A DNA stretch of 64,000 nucleotides from Gaetbulibacter sp. 4G1 (GCF_002741945.1 NZ_MDVN01000022.1:124001-188000); one strand, 5' to 3'. Positions 54,116 through 62,493 are shown, numbered from the stretch's first letter. The notes: generated by a model not told the origin, from the letters alone. Made by a program: numbers and translations.

Positions 54116-54394
54116 TTATGCTACATTACTTAAATACAAATCATCATAAACCTCTTTGCATCCTGTTCCAACAACAAAAAACTTTATGTCATGTTTTACG
54201 GTATAAGCATATATAGATCGTAAAGCAATCATACCACCAGTATCAATCTCTGTTACATTTTCTATATTAATAACTAAATCTTCTAGATTTAGCATAACAG
54301 TTTCAATATGGTTTTTAAAGCTTAGTGCAGTCATTACATTAATAGCTCCAGCTGCAAAATAAATTCCGTTTTGTTCTGTAATTGTAAGTGCCAT
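54116..54394 (-). CDS. STAS-domain protein (anti-sigma factor antagonist-like)
   Basis: A 92-residue single STAS domain with VINIENVTEIDTGGMIALRS; T52 follows D51 in DTGG, close to the DSSG motif of phosphorylated antagonists. The C-terminal part has FFVVGTGCKEVYDDL. It is first in a three-gene minus-strand unit (STAS, STAS, flippase). Site C, a 21-bp-spaced direct repeat, lies 79-110 bp upstream. Confidence 0.82.
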   Translation of the reverse strand: MALTITEQNGIYFAAGAINVMTALSFKNHIETVMLNLEDLVINIENVTEIDTGGMIALRSIYAYTVKHDIKFFVVGTGCKEVYDDLYLSNVA

Positions 54395-54433
54395 AATTTC
54401 TATTTTTTAAGTTTATATTGATTTGGTTTCTGA

Positions 54434-54504
54434 TGTAAATATCATTTAACAATCAATAGAAAGACTGTATATTTCGGTGAGTTGCAGTTTGCTGTAGATG
54501 AATG
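54434..54504 (-). promoter_or_regulatory. Site C: 21-bp-spaced direct repeat between the STAS operon and TPR/barrel gene
   Basis: TTCGGTGAGTT (54473-54483) and GTAGATGAATG (54494-54504) have starts 21 bp apart. A degenerate -7 candidate TATTTACA on the minus strand (plus-strand 54434-54441) is 31 bp away. The right half contains an ATG (54502-54504) that opens the longest frame of the TPR/barrel gene; this makes that ATG unlikely as the real start. Confidence 0.55.
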
Positions 54505-54531
54505 AATCGATACTTATGCTTAACTTGCATT

Positions 54532-56628
54532 ATGATAAAAAACCAAATGATGCCCTTTAAATTTCGAATCAAAATACTTGTGTTATTAATAACTACTTCT
54601 ATGTATGCGCAAGACATGCAAACAGGTTTCAATTACTTAGAAACAGGTAAATATGAAGCTGCACAATCGTTTTTTGAAACCGTATTAAAAGACTATCCAG
54701 ACAACAAAATCGCTAAATTATGCTATGGTCGAGCGGTTGGATTAAACGGAAATTCGAAAGAGGCTGTTTCCATATTTACTAACCTACTAAAAACGTATCC
54801 GAACGACTTTGAAATTAAACTCAATTATGCCGAGGCTTTACTTTGGAATAAAAATTATAATGTTGCGAAACCTTTTTACAAAAATCTAATAGAAGAAAAT
54901 AATCAAAGCTTCCCAGCTCTTTTGGGTTATGCTAATACATTATCAAATCTTAAAATTTATGATGAAGCTTTAGTTTATGTCAATAAGGCGTTAAACGTTT
55001 CTCCAGGCAACCAAAATGCTTTAACCTCTAAAAAATATATGTATTTAGGTTATGCTTACCAAAACCAGCAGCAACAAAACTATACTGAAGCAGAAAGGCT
55101 TTTAAAAGAAAACCTTGAGATTTTTAAAGATGATAAAGACACCTTATTAAATCTTGCCAACTTGTATTTAATTTCAAATGAATTAGACAAAGCACGTGAC
55201 ACTTATGCTATTATTGCTAAAAGCCCAGAGAATAAAATCACAGCATTAAACGGATTAGCTTTGGTAGAACATTTAAACGGAAAAGAAAAAGACGCATTAA
55301 AAATAAGTCAACAAGCATTTAATGCTTTAGATAAAAACACGGATGAAGCCTTAATAAAACAAACCAAAGAACGCTATATACAAGCCTTAATTTGGAATAA
55401 AAAATATAAACAAGCCAAAGCCTCGATAAATGCATTAGTAAGTAAGTTGCCCAATGAAAATTGGGTTTTGGCTTTACGAGCTACTCTAAACATTTATAAA
55501 AGTGATTTTAAAAAGAGTGTTGCGGATTACAACCAGATTTTAGTGAACGATAGCAGCTCTTTTGATGGTAACTTAGGAAAGGCAAACGCCTTAAAAGCTT
55601 TAGGTTTTTATGATGATGCTTATACATCGGCAGAAAACACATTAACCTTTTATAAAAATCAAAAAGATGCTACTAACTTTATAAAAGATTTAAATACCAG
55701 TTTCACACCTTTTTTAGAAACAAAAGCCTCGTATAGTTTTGATAATGGTGATAATGAAGCTTTTTCTTTTCAAAACAATATAGCCATTCCAACGTCTACT
55801 AAATTTAAATGGTTAGCTAATTATAGTTACCGCACTACAAGCAACAACATAACTAATAACAAAGCAACATCAAACAACTTCTCTGCTGGTTTAGTGTATC
55901 AATTGCTACCCAATATAACGTTTAAGGGAACTACTGGTGTTACTTCAGCAAAAGCAAATACAAATGATTACACCCAATTATTAACTGATATATCGTTTAA
56001 CATCAAACCTTTTAAACTTCAGGTTTTAGATATTGGCTACAAACGTGAGATTCAAAATTTTAATGCTGATTTATTAGATCGGGAAATTGTAATGAATAAT
56101 TTTTATGCCAATTATAACCTGAGCACCAATTTTAATTTAGGTTGGTTTACGCAATATTATTACACATCACAAAATGATGATAACACCAGAAACCTATTGT
56201 TTACCTCGTTGTATTATAACATTTTAAGTAAACCATCATTAAAAGCAGGTTTAAATTACCAATACATTACATTTAAAAACCAAGTGCCAACAATTTATTT
56301 CAGTCCTTCAACATTTAATGCTGGTGAGATTTTTATAAACCTTATCAAAGATGAAATTATTACAAAACCTAACGAATGGTTTTACGAGTTAACCGCTGCT
56401 ACAGGTTTACAATACATTGAAGATAATAGCAGCCAAAGTACCTATAGAATACAAGGTAAATTAGGTTATAAATTTTCAGATCGGGCGCTTTTAAATGTAT
56501 TTGGAACACGTAGTAATATTGCCTCAGCCACGGCTGCAGGATTTACATTTACCGAAATTGGTTTACGTTTTAAATGGTATTTGTTTAAGAGTCCTATTTT
56601 TAGGCAGCAAACTACTTCTAGAAATTAA
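54532..56628 (+). CDS. TPR-containing outer-membrane beta-barrel protein (YaiO-type)
   Basis: A protein of about 698 residues from ATG 54532, which gives a signal peptide ending in LITTSMYAQ. ATG 54502 lies inside site C and is rejected; ATGs at 54547 and 54550 are also possible. Residues 15-380 consist of tetratricopeptide repeats (FNYLETGKYEAAQSFFETVL; KIYDEALVYVNKALNVSPGN). The C-terminal 300 residues alternate polar and aromatic strands typical of an outer-membrane barrel, close to the YaiO family. TPR-barrel proteins such as BcsC, PelB and PgaA are export pores for exopolysaccharide. The same role is inferred here. Confidence 0.82.
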   Translation: MIKNQMMPFKFRIKILVLLITTSMYAQDMQTGFNYLETGKYEAAQSFFETVLKDYPDNKIAKLCYGRAVGLNGNSKEAVSIFTNLLKTYPNDFEIKLNYAEALLWNKNYNVAKPFYKNLIEENNQSFPALLGYANTLSNLKIYDEALVYVNKALNVSPGNQNALTSKKYMYLGYAYQNQQQQNYTEAERLLKENLEIFKDDKDTLLNLANLYLISNELDKARDTYAIIAKSPENKITALNGLALVEHLNGKEKDALKISQQAFNALDKNTDEALIKQTKERYIQALIWNKKYKQAKASINALVSKLPNENWVLALRATLNIYKSDFKKSVADYNQILVNDSSSFDGNLGKANALKALGFYDDAYTSAENTLTFYKNQKDATNFIKDLNTSFTPFLETKASYSFDNGDNEAFSFQNNIAIPTSTKFKWLANYSYRTTSNNITNNKATSNNFSAGLVYQLLPNITFKGTTGVTSAKANTNDYTQLLTDISFNIKPFKLQVLDIGYKREIQNFNADLLDREIVMNNFYANYNLSTNFNLGWFTQYYYTSQNDDNTRNLLFTSLYYNILSKPSLKAGLNYQYITFKNQVPTIYFSPSTFNAGEIFINLIKDEIITKPNEWFYELTAATGLQYIEDNSSQSTYRIQGKLGYKFSDRALLNVFGTRSNIASATAAGFTFTEIGLRFKWYLFKSPIFRQQTTSRN

Positions 56629-56648
56629 TTAAACACGTTTAGCTACTT

Positions 56649-57026
56649 TTATTTTTTTTCTTTTCGTAAAATTTTCTCCATTTTACGACCTCTTGCTAAT
56701 TCATCAATAAGCTTTTCCATGCGTCTACATTGTTTATACAATTCAAATTCATCCTCTATTTCTTCAATGCGATAACCACAAACGACTCCTTTAATCATGT
56801 GTGCATTAGGATGAATTTTAGCTTTTTGAAAAAATGTTCTAAAAGTTGCTTTTTCATCAATGAGTGTTTTTAAAGCATCTTTATCAAAACCTGTAAACCA
56901 TTCTATTACTTGATTGAGTTCTTCTTTTGTTCTACCATTCTTCTCCAACCTATTCAAATAAAGTGGATAAATGGATCCAAATATCATATTAGCAACTTTT
57001 TCGTTTTTTTCAGCAGTAACCTTCAT
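56649..57026 (-). CDS. DUF2200 family protein
   Basis: A 125-residue soluble protein containing IFGSIYPLYLNRLEKNGRTKEELNQVI (shortened) and IEWFTGF, with NAHMIKGVVCGYRIEEI and IDELARGRKMEKIL at the C-terminus. These are the signatures of DUF2200, a family of unknown function with the usual length of about 115-125. It is convergent with the TPR/barrel gene. The first palindromic spacer of the cassette-like array lies just upstream, so this gene may be the outermost cassette or the flanking chromosome. Confidence 0.85.
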   Translation of the reverse strand: MKVTAEKNEKVANMIFGSIYPLYLNRLEKNGRTKEELNQVIEWFTGFDKDALKTLIDEKATFRTFFQKAKIHPNAHMIKGVVCGYRIEEIEDEFELYKQCRRMEKLIDELARGRKMEKILRKEKK

Positions 57027-57061
57027 TTTTATTTGATTTTGAATTAATTGGTGCTAGTGAT

Positions 57062-57190
57062 GTGTTCGTATATGGTTAGCTACATTAGCAAGAACAGAAC
57101 TAAGTTAGCAAAAGAAAATGAACCAGAGGAAAACTCATAGGTTTTTCCGAGTAACACAAATCCTAGCAATTAACCATACAGTTTGTTTTT
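57062..57190. repeat. Imperfect palindromic spacer 1 of the cassette-like array
   Basis: TATGGTTA (57071-57078) pairs with TAACCATA (57171-57178) as an outer stem. The inner hairpin is GGAAAA...TTTTCC (about 57128-57150). The 33-nt block 57096-57128 (AGAACTAAGTTAGCAAAAGA, then continuing) is repeated with 30 of 33 positions identical at 57559-57591 in spacer 2. Confidence 0.7.
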
Positions 57191-57196
57191 GCGTAT

Positions 57197-57505
57197 TTAA
57201 TTTTCTTTAATGAATTTTTTATTGTCTAATATCCAAATCCACATTCCCAAAAATCCAAGCCATAAAACCAGATGTGTACTTCTGTGTTTTTTTGCATTCT
57301 CAAAATCGGTTTTTCTCCAAATAAACCATAAGAACAGAATGAGCAAGGCAAAATGGAAAAACGGAACAATGTTTAGAAAAAAAGGTTTTTGTTCGTTTTG
57401 AAAAAAAGTTTCTAAGTTGGAGATAAAATAAATAAAAACGATAGTTTGAAGAATCGTATTTAAGGTTAATAGTATTCTAAGTTGATTAAAATCAGTTCTA
57501 TTCAC
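57197..57505 (-). CDS. Hypothetical small membrane protein (cassette gene)
   Basis: A 102-residue protein with three predicted transmembrane helices (about 8-28, 41-62, 77-96) joined by short basic loops (FIWRKTDFENAKKHRS). No family is recognised. It is enclosed by palindromic spacers on both sides, with no clear promoter of its own, in keeping with a captured single-gene unit. Confidence 0.6.
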   Translation of the reverse strand: MNRTDFNQLRILLTLNTILQTIVFIYFISNLETFFQNEQKPFFLNIVPFFHFALLILFLWFIWRKTDFENAKKHRSTHLVLWLGFLGMWIWILDNKKFIKEN

Positions 57506-57525
57506 AATCTTAGTTTTCAGGGCTT

Positions 57526-57675
57526 ACATAATTACACACAACGTGTTTGAGTATGATTAGAACTAAGTTAACAAAAGAAAACGAATCAGAGAAAATTCTA
57601 CAAATTTTCCGAATACAAACTAATCAAACTACTAACTACACAATCTATTAACCACCATTTTGTTTTTTCGAAATT
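57526..57675. repeat. Imperfect palindromic spacer 2 of the cassette-like array
   Basis: The spacer begins with ATTACACACAACGT (57530-57543), a word seen again at the array's right end (59629-59642). It contains a copy of the 33-nt block of spacer 1 and an inner hairpin GAAAAT/ATTTTC (57591-57609). The hairpin stems of spacers 1 and 2 differ in sequence but keep pairing. The right side, TTAACCA...TTTTGTTTTTTCG, resembles that of spacer 1. Confidence 0.7.
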
Positions 57676-57688
57676 CATAATCTCTATA

Positions 57689-58009
57689 TTATTTCCTATA
57701 AGAACTGTACCCAACTAAGCTCCATATAAAAAATAGTCCCAACAAACCAATTCTAACATAACCAAAAAACGCGCTAATCAAGAGCATAAGACTAAGTGAT
57801 AGAGCTATCATTTTTATGCCATTATTGAGTTTTCTCTTAGGTTTCGATCTCTTTTTTTGAATTAACTGATTTAGAAAGATTTCATCAGATCTTTTTAAAT
57901 AATATTGTATTTCAGATTCCTCAAACCCCTTCTCTTTCATTTTCTTTTTTATATCGATTGAGGCAAAACCTTTTTCTCTCAATGATATACTATAGTCTAA
58001 TTTATTCAT
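57689..58009 (-). CDS. Hypothetical small membrane protein (cassette gene)
   Basis: A 106-residue protein. The first 50 residues look like a charged helix pair (DIKKKMKEKGFEESEIQYYL), similar to short regulatory helices that precede a membrane anchor. Residues 65-100 form two transmembrane helices (MIALSLSLMLLISAFF; IGLLGLFFIWSLVGY). Function is unknown. It lies between spacers 2 and 3. Confidence 0.6.
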   Translation of the reverse strand: MNKLDYSISLREKGFASIDIKKKMKEKGFEESEIQYYLKRSDEIFLNQLIQKKRSKPKRKLNNGIKMIALSLSLMLLISAFFGYVRIGLLGLFFIWSLVGYSSYRK

Positions 58010-58019
58010 CTCACCTATT

Positions 58020-58165
58020 ATTGTGGCTAACGGTTACATATAAGAATAGTGCGATTTTATGACCGAGGATTTTCCAAAGGAAAAAATAGAAGCTAGCAAA
58101 CTTGAAACTACCTTTGGTTAAGCCCAATATTGAGTAATTATTTTTATCCATTATTGTAACGCGTT
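58020..58165. repeat. Imperfect palindromic spacer 3 of the cassette-like array
   Basis: AACGGTTACATATAA (58029-58043) on the left mirrors TTATTGTAACGCGTT (58151-58165) on the right as outer arms. An inner hairpin ATTTTCC-AAA-GGAAAA lies at about 58070-58084. This spacer is more diverged from spacers 1 and 2 in sequence but has the same plan. Confidence 0.6.
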
Positions 58166-58171
58166 TTTATT

Positions 58172-58456
58172 TCAGGCTACACTGAGAATATTAATTAATC
58201 CTCCAATGATTATTAAAAATATCATAGTCAAATAACTTTGTTTGCTGGTTATTTTCCCATTCATTAATTTTATTCCAAAATATAAGCTTATAATACTTAA
58301 TAATACATTTGAAAACAAAACCCAACTAGGATAAATAAAAGCAAAAAGAATATCGGTATAATTATATTTGTAATAAAGTGATATCATTTGACACATCCAA
58401 TAGAGAGATAATACCATTTGAATTAAGCCTAAAACTGTATTTACTCTACTTTTCAT
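58172..58456 (-). CDS. Hypothetical small membrane protein (cassette gene)
   Basis: A 94-residue protein with three predicted transmembrane helices (about 5-25, 35-60, 72-92) and little else. No family is recognised. Its start overlaps the stop of the GspG-like gene by one base, so these two genes form a two-gene unit between spacers 3 and 4. Confidence 0.6.
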   Translation of the reverse strand: MKSRVNTVLGLIQMVLSLYWMCQMISLYYKYNYTDILFAFIYPSWVLFSNVLLSIISLYFGIKLMNGKITSKQSYLTMIFLIIIGGLINILSVA

Positions 58457-58923
58457 TAATTAGATTTAATATCATCTTCAGTTCCAAATTTTCCGTCAGA
58501 ACCAGCAGAAATAATTAAAAATCCTTCCCCATTTTCCATAATCGTAAATTCATATTCTCGATTCCAAGCGTCTTTTTTCCAATCTTGTCTTAAAGGACTG
58601 TTTCCTATTAATTCATTCAGTTTTGTTGGATATTTCCCTAAATTATCGTTCCAATTTTCCATTCTTTCGCTCATTTCGGATATTTCTTTTTTCGTTTTTT
58701 CTGGAAACACAGATTTCCTTTGATAAGTAAAAAACAGAAAAGCACTTATAATTCCAATTACTAAAACAGAAATAAAAACTAATGCACTTGGTTGCATAAA
58801 ATATTTTTGAATCGGTCTTTTAATTCCGTCTTCTTTTTCCTTTTTGCTTATTCGTTTTTGATGTTTATAATCTTCACGAATGAGTCCAAATTCAGCTAAA
58901 GTCGAAAGTATTAATTCTATCAT
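58456..58923 (-). CDS. Membrane-anchored protein with GspG-like C-terminal domain
   Basis: A 155-residue protein: a basic N-terminus, one transmembrane helix (about 48-69, SALVFISVLVIGIISAFLFF), then a soluble domain. Here LGKYPTKLNELI, DAWNREYEF and ISAGSDGKFGTEDDI match the C-terminal half of type II secretion pseudopilin GspG, including the calcium-binding SAGxDGxxGTxDD loop. It lacks the prepilin cleavage motif, so it is not a pseudopilin. Similar stand-alone domains are common in Bacteroidota, with unknown function. Confidence 0.7.
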   Translation of the reverse strand: MIELILSTLAEFGLIREDYKHQKRISKKEKEDGIKRPIQKYFMQPSALVFISVLVIGIISAFLFFTYQRKSVFPEKTKKEISEMSERMENWNDNLGKYPTKLNELIGNSPLRQDWKKDAWNREYEFTIMENGEGFLIISAGSDGKFGTEDDIKSN

Positions 58924-58943
58924 TTAGTTCGTTTCTCAAATGT

Positions 58944-59084
58944 GCTACAACGGTCTCGTATAACCGTCAGTTACGGATTTTTAGGTTTTAATTTTCGGTT
59001 AAGCACTGACGCTCGCAATTCCGAGTGGATTCGGAGGTAGTCGAATCCGCCGTAATTGCGGTTATACATTGTTGTGTGTAGTGC
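58944..59084. repeat. Imperfect palindromic spacer 4 of the cassette-like array
   Basis: GTATAACCG (58958-58966) pairs with CGGTTATAC (59059-59067) as an outer stem, extended by CTACAACG against GTTGTGTGTAG. Inside, CGCAATT pairs with AATTGCG, and GGATTCG with CGAATCC. It is the most G+C-rich and best-preserved spacer. It overlaps the 3' end of the next gene (59062-59604) by 23 bp. Confidence 0.75.
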
Positions 59085-59604
59085 TTTCACATTTTTCTTT
59101 TAATTCATTGTTCGAGTATGTTATTTCATAAATCCATTTTCTTCCCTCATTTTCACGTTCTCGAATAAATTCCTCTGTTTTTTCGACACAAATGAATCCA
59201 GTACTTTTTGGATTAAATAAATAAATTTCGTCTTGGTCAATTTCGATTAAGTCAATCCAATTGTTACTTAATTTTTCCTTCGGTATTTTAATCAGTCCGA
59301 AGTTATAGTTTATAAGGAAAATATAAAGTTCAGAGTCTGTTATAAGGTCAAGAAAACTCTTTATAATATTTTCAATTATCAGAGTGTTTTCAATTTCGGT
59401 TTGAAAGTATAAGTTTTCTTTCCATTTATCATTTGGCCAATCGTCCGTTTCAGATTGAAAAGAATCAGATTCCTGAAAACTTAAAAAATCAAATGAGTTT
59501 TTTGGCAATATTGAATTCAGTTTCGGTTCGAGTTTTGCCTGTTTTTCTTTCCGTTCAATTTCCCACCTCAATTTTTCAATTCTATTTTTTTCTTTATCTG
59601 TCAT
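59062..59604 (-). CDS. Hypothetical protein (cassette gene)
   Basis: A 180-residue soluble acidic protein. The first 35 residues form a charged helix (DKEKNRIEKLRWEIERKEKQ); the rest is mixed, with WKENLYFQTEIENTLIIENI and WIDLIEIDQDEIYLFNPKS. No family is recognised. It is bordered by GTTGTGTGTAGTGC on the left and GGCATTACACACAACG on the right, which are inverted copies of the same core. Confidence 0.6.
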   Translation of the reverse strand: MTDKEKNRIEKLRWEIERKEKQAKLEPKLNSILPKNSFDFLSFQESDSFQSETDDWPNDKWKENLYFQTEIENTLIIENIIKSFLDLITDSELYIFLINYNFGLIKIPKEKLSNNWIDLIEIDQDEIYLFNPKSTGFICVEKTEEFIRERENEGRKWIYEITYSNNELKEKCESTTHNNV

Positions 59605-59625
59605 TTGAATTTCTCCGTTTTTACG

Positions 59626-59670
59626 GCATTACACACAACGTAGATATATAGTTAATAACTATATATATCT
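59626..59670. repeat. Right-end core of the cassette-like array and AT palindrome
   Basis: GGCATTACACACAACGTAG (59625-59643) is the inverted counterpart of the spacer 4 core. It is followed by ATATATAGTT-AAT-AACTATATAT, a near-perfect AT palindrome. No second arm like those of the other spacers follows, so this seems to be half an element. Confidence 0.55.
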
Positions 59671-59735
59671 ATTATATACACCACCAATATAGTAAGATTT
59701 TTCTTTTAATTTATTTACAAACTGCTTAAAAAATA

Positions 59736-59767
59736 AAAAGGCAAAAAACTTACGTTTTTTACCTTTT
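59736..59767 (-). terminator. Terminator of the type IX-secreted protein gene
   Basis: AAAAGGCAAAAAAC (59736-59749) pairs with GTTTTTTACCTTTT (59754-59767) with one mismatch; on the minus strand a T-run follows. It lies 37 bp after the stop at 59804. Confidence 0.7.
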
Positions 59768-59803
59768 TATCAAGTTAGGGCAATTGCTATTAATAACTCT
59801 TAT

Positions 59804-62392
59804 TTAATCTATAAGTAATTTTATGGTTTTATAATTTGTATTTTGGCCTTTAAGAGTACAAAAATATAAGCCAGTACTTAAGTGTTCTCTTGTTAATGGC
59901 AAACTGTTTTGGCCTTTTCTAGCTTTAAACGTTTGCTGCTTTACAAGTACGCCTAATTGGTTGTATACCATCAATTCTACATTTTCATTGGTTTGTGCCG
60001 TAAATTTTATAGTAGTATTGGCACGCATTGGGTTTGGTACAGCGATAGCTTTATTATAATCATCCTCTGCATTTAAAGTTTCAACCGAAAGGGTATTACT
60101 TTTAGAAAAACGCACGTGTTGTAAACTCATGGTTTTTGTTTCTTCAATACCATTTTCAGCTAGCATGGTAAATACTACCGAGGTTATATCGTTTGCTGTA
60201 AACACTTCGTTGTTTATAGATTTAAACTCAGAAAACGGAATGCTATAGGCTTTAAAATCATCACTAAGCTCTATACTTGCTTTATACTGTGTTTCCCAGT
60301 GATCAATACCCTCTTTTACAAGTCTAACAATTAGAGTTCCTGTTCCTTTTGCTTCCAATTGAAAACTGTTATAGCTTGTAAAATCTAGAGGATTAAATTT
60401 TGGTGTTAATGCTCTATAAGCTGCTATATATTCGCTTGTGGTAGCAGTTAACTCAATATTTCTCTCGATAGGAAACTCATCATCATTAAATGCTTCTTCG
60501 TTAGTGTTTACCGCATAATTAGTTACTGTTGTACTAGGTGCAGCATCATCATACCCCCACGGTCCATCAGACATAAATAAATCATCAGGTGTCGCCATGC
60601 CATCTCCTATTCTAAATCCAATATCAAAAAGATTCCCTGCATCTACTTCCATATTGGTAATGTAATTTCCATCTAAATCTAATGTTGACGATACATACTC
60701 TACCGTATTGGTTTCTGTAGCTCTTAGCCCACCATCAAAAACAACAGCTTCACTTCTATTGGTATTTACAATTTGTAAATCTAATTTACCGTTATGGTAT
60801 TTTCCTTTTCTAACAAATACCGTTGGCGGTGTAGAGTTATTATAGCTTGAAATTGGTTTTTGAACTTCTAACAAACGAACCACTTCTTCTCCAAGGCGTA
60901 ACAAATCATCTAACGAGTTTGACCATATTTGGAAATTGTAAAACGGTACATTATCCTCGTATTTATCTAAGTTCCAATGACTCTCTATGGCAAAGCTATT
61001 AGCATCTTTGGTTGCCTTTGCTGATAAGCTTAAAACAAATTCTAAAGAGCCATCAATGTTTCTTATTAATGCTTTTATAAATTGTTGCTCTCTAATTTCT
61101 ATAGTAGATACAGATATTAGCTGCGCGCCTAATAATCGGTCGCAAATGTATTTTGTATGCTCATATACACCATCTTCTGTTTTAAGTGCTAGTATAGAAC
61201 CCACAGTTTCTCCTGCTCTTAAATAATCAACAGAATACACATCGGTAGCATTTGTAATACCTATTAAATCTCTAGGAGAAGACTCAATAGCTAGGTCTTC
61301 ATTAACAACTTCTAGTGGAATTAAGTCTGCCAATTGAAATCCGCCTCCTTTATTAGATGTACTTTTTCCGTACTTTGATGATTTATTGAAACTTTTAGCA
61401 GTAGTTTTATCAAACTTATAACTGCTTTTTGCTCTGTTAAAGTTTCGTTTACTAATTTGTTGAGACAGTCTATTATTACTTTCTAAACCACCTGTATTCC
61501 CTCCTGTAGTTGGTGCTTCTATAACAGGGCATGCTGCATACCCCGAACAAGAAGGGTCTTCACAATCTATTAATCCATCTCCATCATCATCAATTCCATT
61601 TGTACAATCTTCTTGTGGAACTGGTGCCGTTGGACAACGTGCGCCATCGTTTTGAGAACTAGAAGGGCCAAAAGCAAACAAATTTGAATCCATTGCATTT
61701 GTGCCATTTAAATCTTGTACATTTTGAATCACATAAATAGTCCCTGTTTGATTAGCCGATACATAGAATCGACCAGATGCATCAAAGTAAACGGCACCAT
61801 AAGTATAGTTTAATCCTGAAAGAATAGGCACTTCCCCCATGCTTTCCATAACACCTGTTTCTGCATCTATACGATATAAAATATTTGTTTTCTTTTCTAC
61901 AGTATACAGTTTACCATCTACGGCATTAAATGCCCAATCGTGAATACTTATGTTTTTTGATAAGCTTTTTGTGGTTATATATGCTCCATAATTATCAGAT
62001 TCTGGGTTTACATCTAATGCGTAATAATCTGTACCTCCTCCTTTTAAATAGTAAACGCCATTTGCACTAACATCTCCAACATAACGTCCACTAGTTGGTA
62101 ACTCGTCAACATAAAAAATGAGTGTTGAGAAGTCTTTACCAATACGAACAATAGATTTTGATGGGAAACTTAATGATCCCCAGATAAATCCATCAGTAGG
62201 ATTGTATGCTGCTGCGTTAATAGTACCTTCAGTAACATCGGTAGCAACCGAATAAGAATTCCCCGAAGCTAAGTCTATAGCATACACATCATTGTATTGA
62301 AATAAGTACGCGTTATAATCGCAATTAAAAGGCGTTTCTTGTGCGTTAATGCTTAAAACTGAAATGAATAATAATAGTAATAGTTTTTTCAT
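59804..62392 (-). CDS. Large secreted protein with N-terminal propeller-like region and type IX sorting tail
   Basis: An 862-residue exported protein with a signal peptide (about 1-17). Residues 18-255 read as a DUF6923-like beta-propeller (NDVYAIDLASGNSYSV; YALDVNPES; LYRIDAETG). A short cysteine/aspartate loop NGIDDDGDGLIDCEDPSC (about 265-285) probably binds calcium. A long middle region (300-770) has no match I recognise and contains a galactose-binding-like sandwich near 660-775. The C-terminal 75 residues (PNPMRANTTIKF, ELMVYNQLGVLV, LSTGLYFCTL) are a type IX secretion sorting domain. Its upstream region carries site D. It may be a surface or matrix protein co-expressed with the polysaccharide. 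Confidence 0.82.
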   Translation of the reverse strand: MKKLLLLLFISVLSINAQETPFNCDYNAYLFQYNDVYAIDLASGNSYSVATDVTEGTINAAAYNPTDGFIWGSLSFPSKSIVRIGKDFSTLIFYVDELPTSGRYVGDVSANGVYYLKGGGTDYYALDVNPESDNYGAYITTKSLSKNISIHDWAFNAVDGKLYTVEKKTNILYRIDAETGVMESMGEVPILSGLNYTYGAVYFDASGRFYVSANQTGTIYVIQNVQDLNGTNAMDSNLFAFGPSSSQNDGARCPTAPVPQEDCTNGIDDDGDGLIDCEDPSCSGYAACPVIEAPTTGGNTGGLESNNRLSQQISKRNFNRAKSSYKFDKTTAKSFNKSSKYGKSTSNKGGGFQLADLIPLEVVNEDLAIESSPRDLIGITNATDVYSVDYLRAGETVGSILALKTEDGVYEHTKYICDRLLGAQLISVSTIEIREQQFIKALIRNIDGSLEFVLSLSAKATKDANSFAIESHWNLDKYEDNVPFYNFQIWSNSLDDLLRLGEEVVRLLEVQKPISSYNNSTPPTVFVRKGKYHNGKLDLQIVNTNRSEAVVFDGGLRATETNTVEYVSSTLDLDGNYITNMEVDAGNLFDIGFRIGDGMATPDDLFMSDGPWGYDDAAPSTTVTNYAVNTNEEAFNDDEFPIERNIELTATTSEYIAAYRALTPKFNPLDFTSYNSFQLEAKGTGTLIVRLVKEGIDHWETQYKASIELSDDFKAYSIPFSEFKSINNEVFTANDITSVVFTMLAENGIEETKTMSLQHVRFSKSNTLSVETLNAEDDYNKAIAVPNPMRANTTIKFTAQTNENVELMVYNQLGVLVKQQTFKARKGQNSLPLTREHLSTGLYFCTLKGQNTNYKTIKLLID

Positions 62393-62411
62393 GATATAGT
62401 AATTTATACCA

Positions 62412-62479
62412 CAAATTTATCTCTCTATAAAGGGTTAAAATTTAATTTTCGATGGATGAAAATTAAGTGTAGACGAATG
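62412..62479 (-). promoter_or_regulatory. Site D: 21-bp-spaced direct repeat and -7 box
   Basis: TTCGATGGATG (62448-62458) and GTAGACGAATG (62469-62479) have starts 21 bp apart. On the minus strand TAAATTTG (plus-strand 62412-62419) is a full -7 box, 28 bp from the pair and 20 bp before the ATG at 62392. No -33 element is visible, as expected for an activated promoter. The pair lies 15 bp from the stop of the LytTR regulator gene. Confidence 0.65.
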
Positions 62480-62493
62480 GAATTATTAGCAGG

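Noticed and set aside
54502-54531. ATG at 54502 as start of the TPR/barrel protein
   Set aside because: It lies inside a conserved 21-bp-spaced repeat and would put polar residues and two cysteines before a signal peptide that begins naturally at a later ATG.
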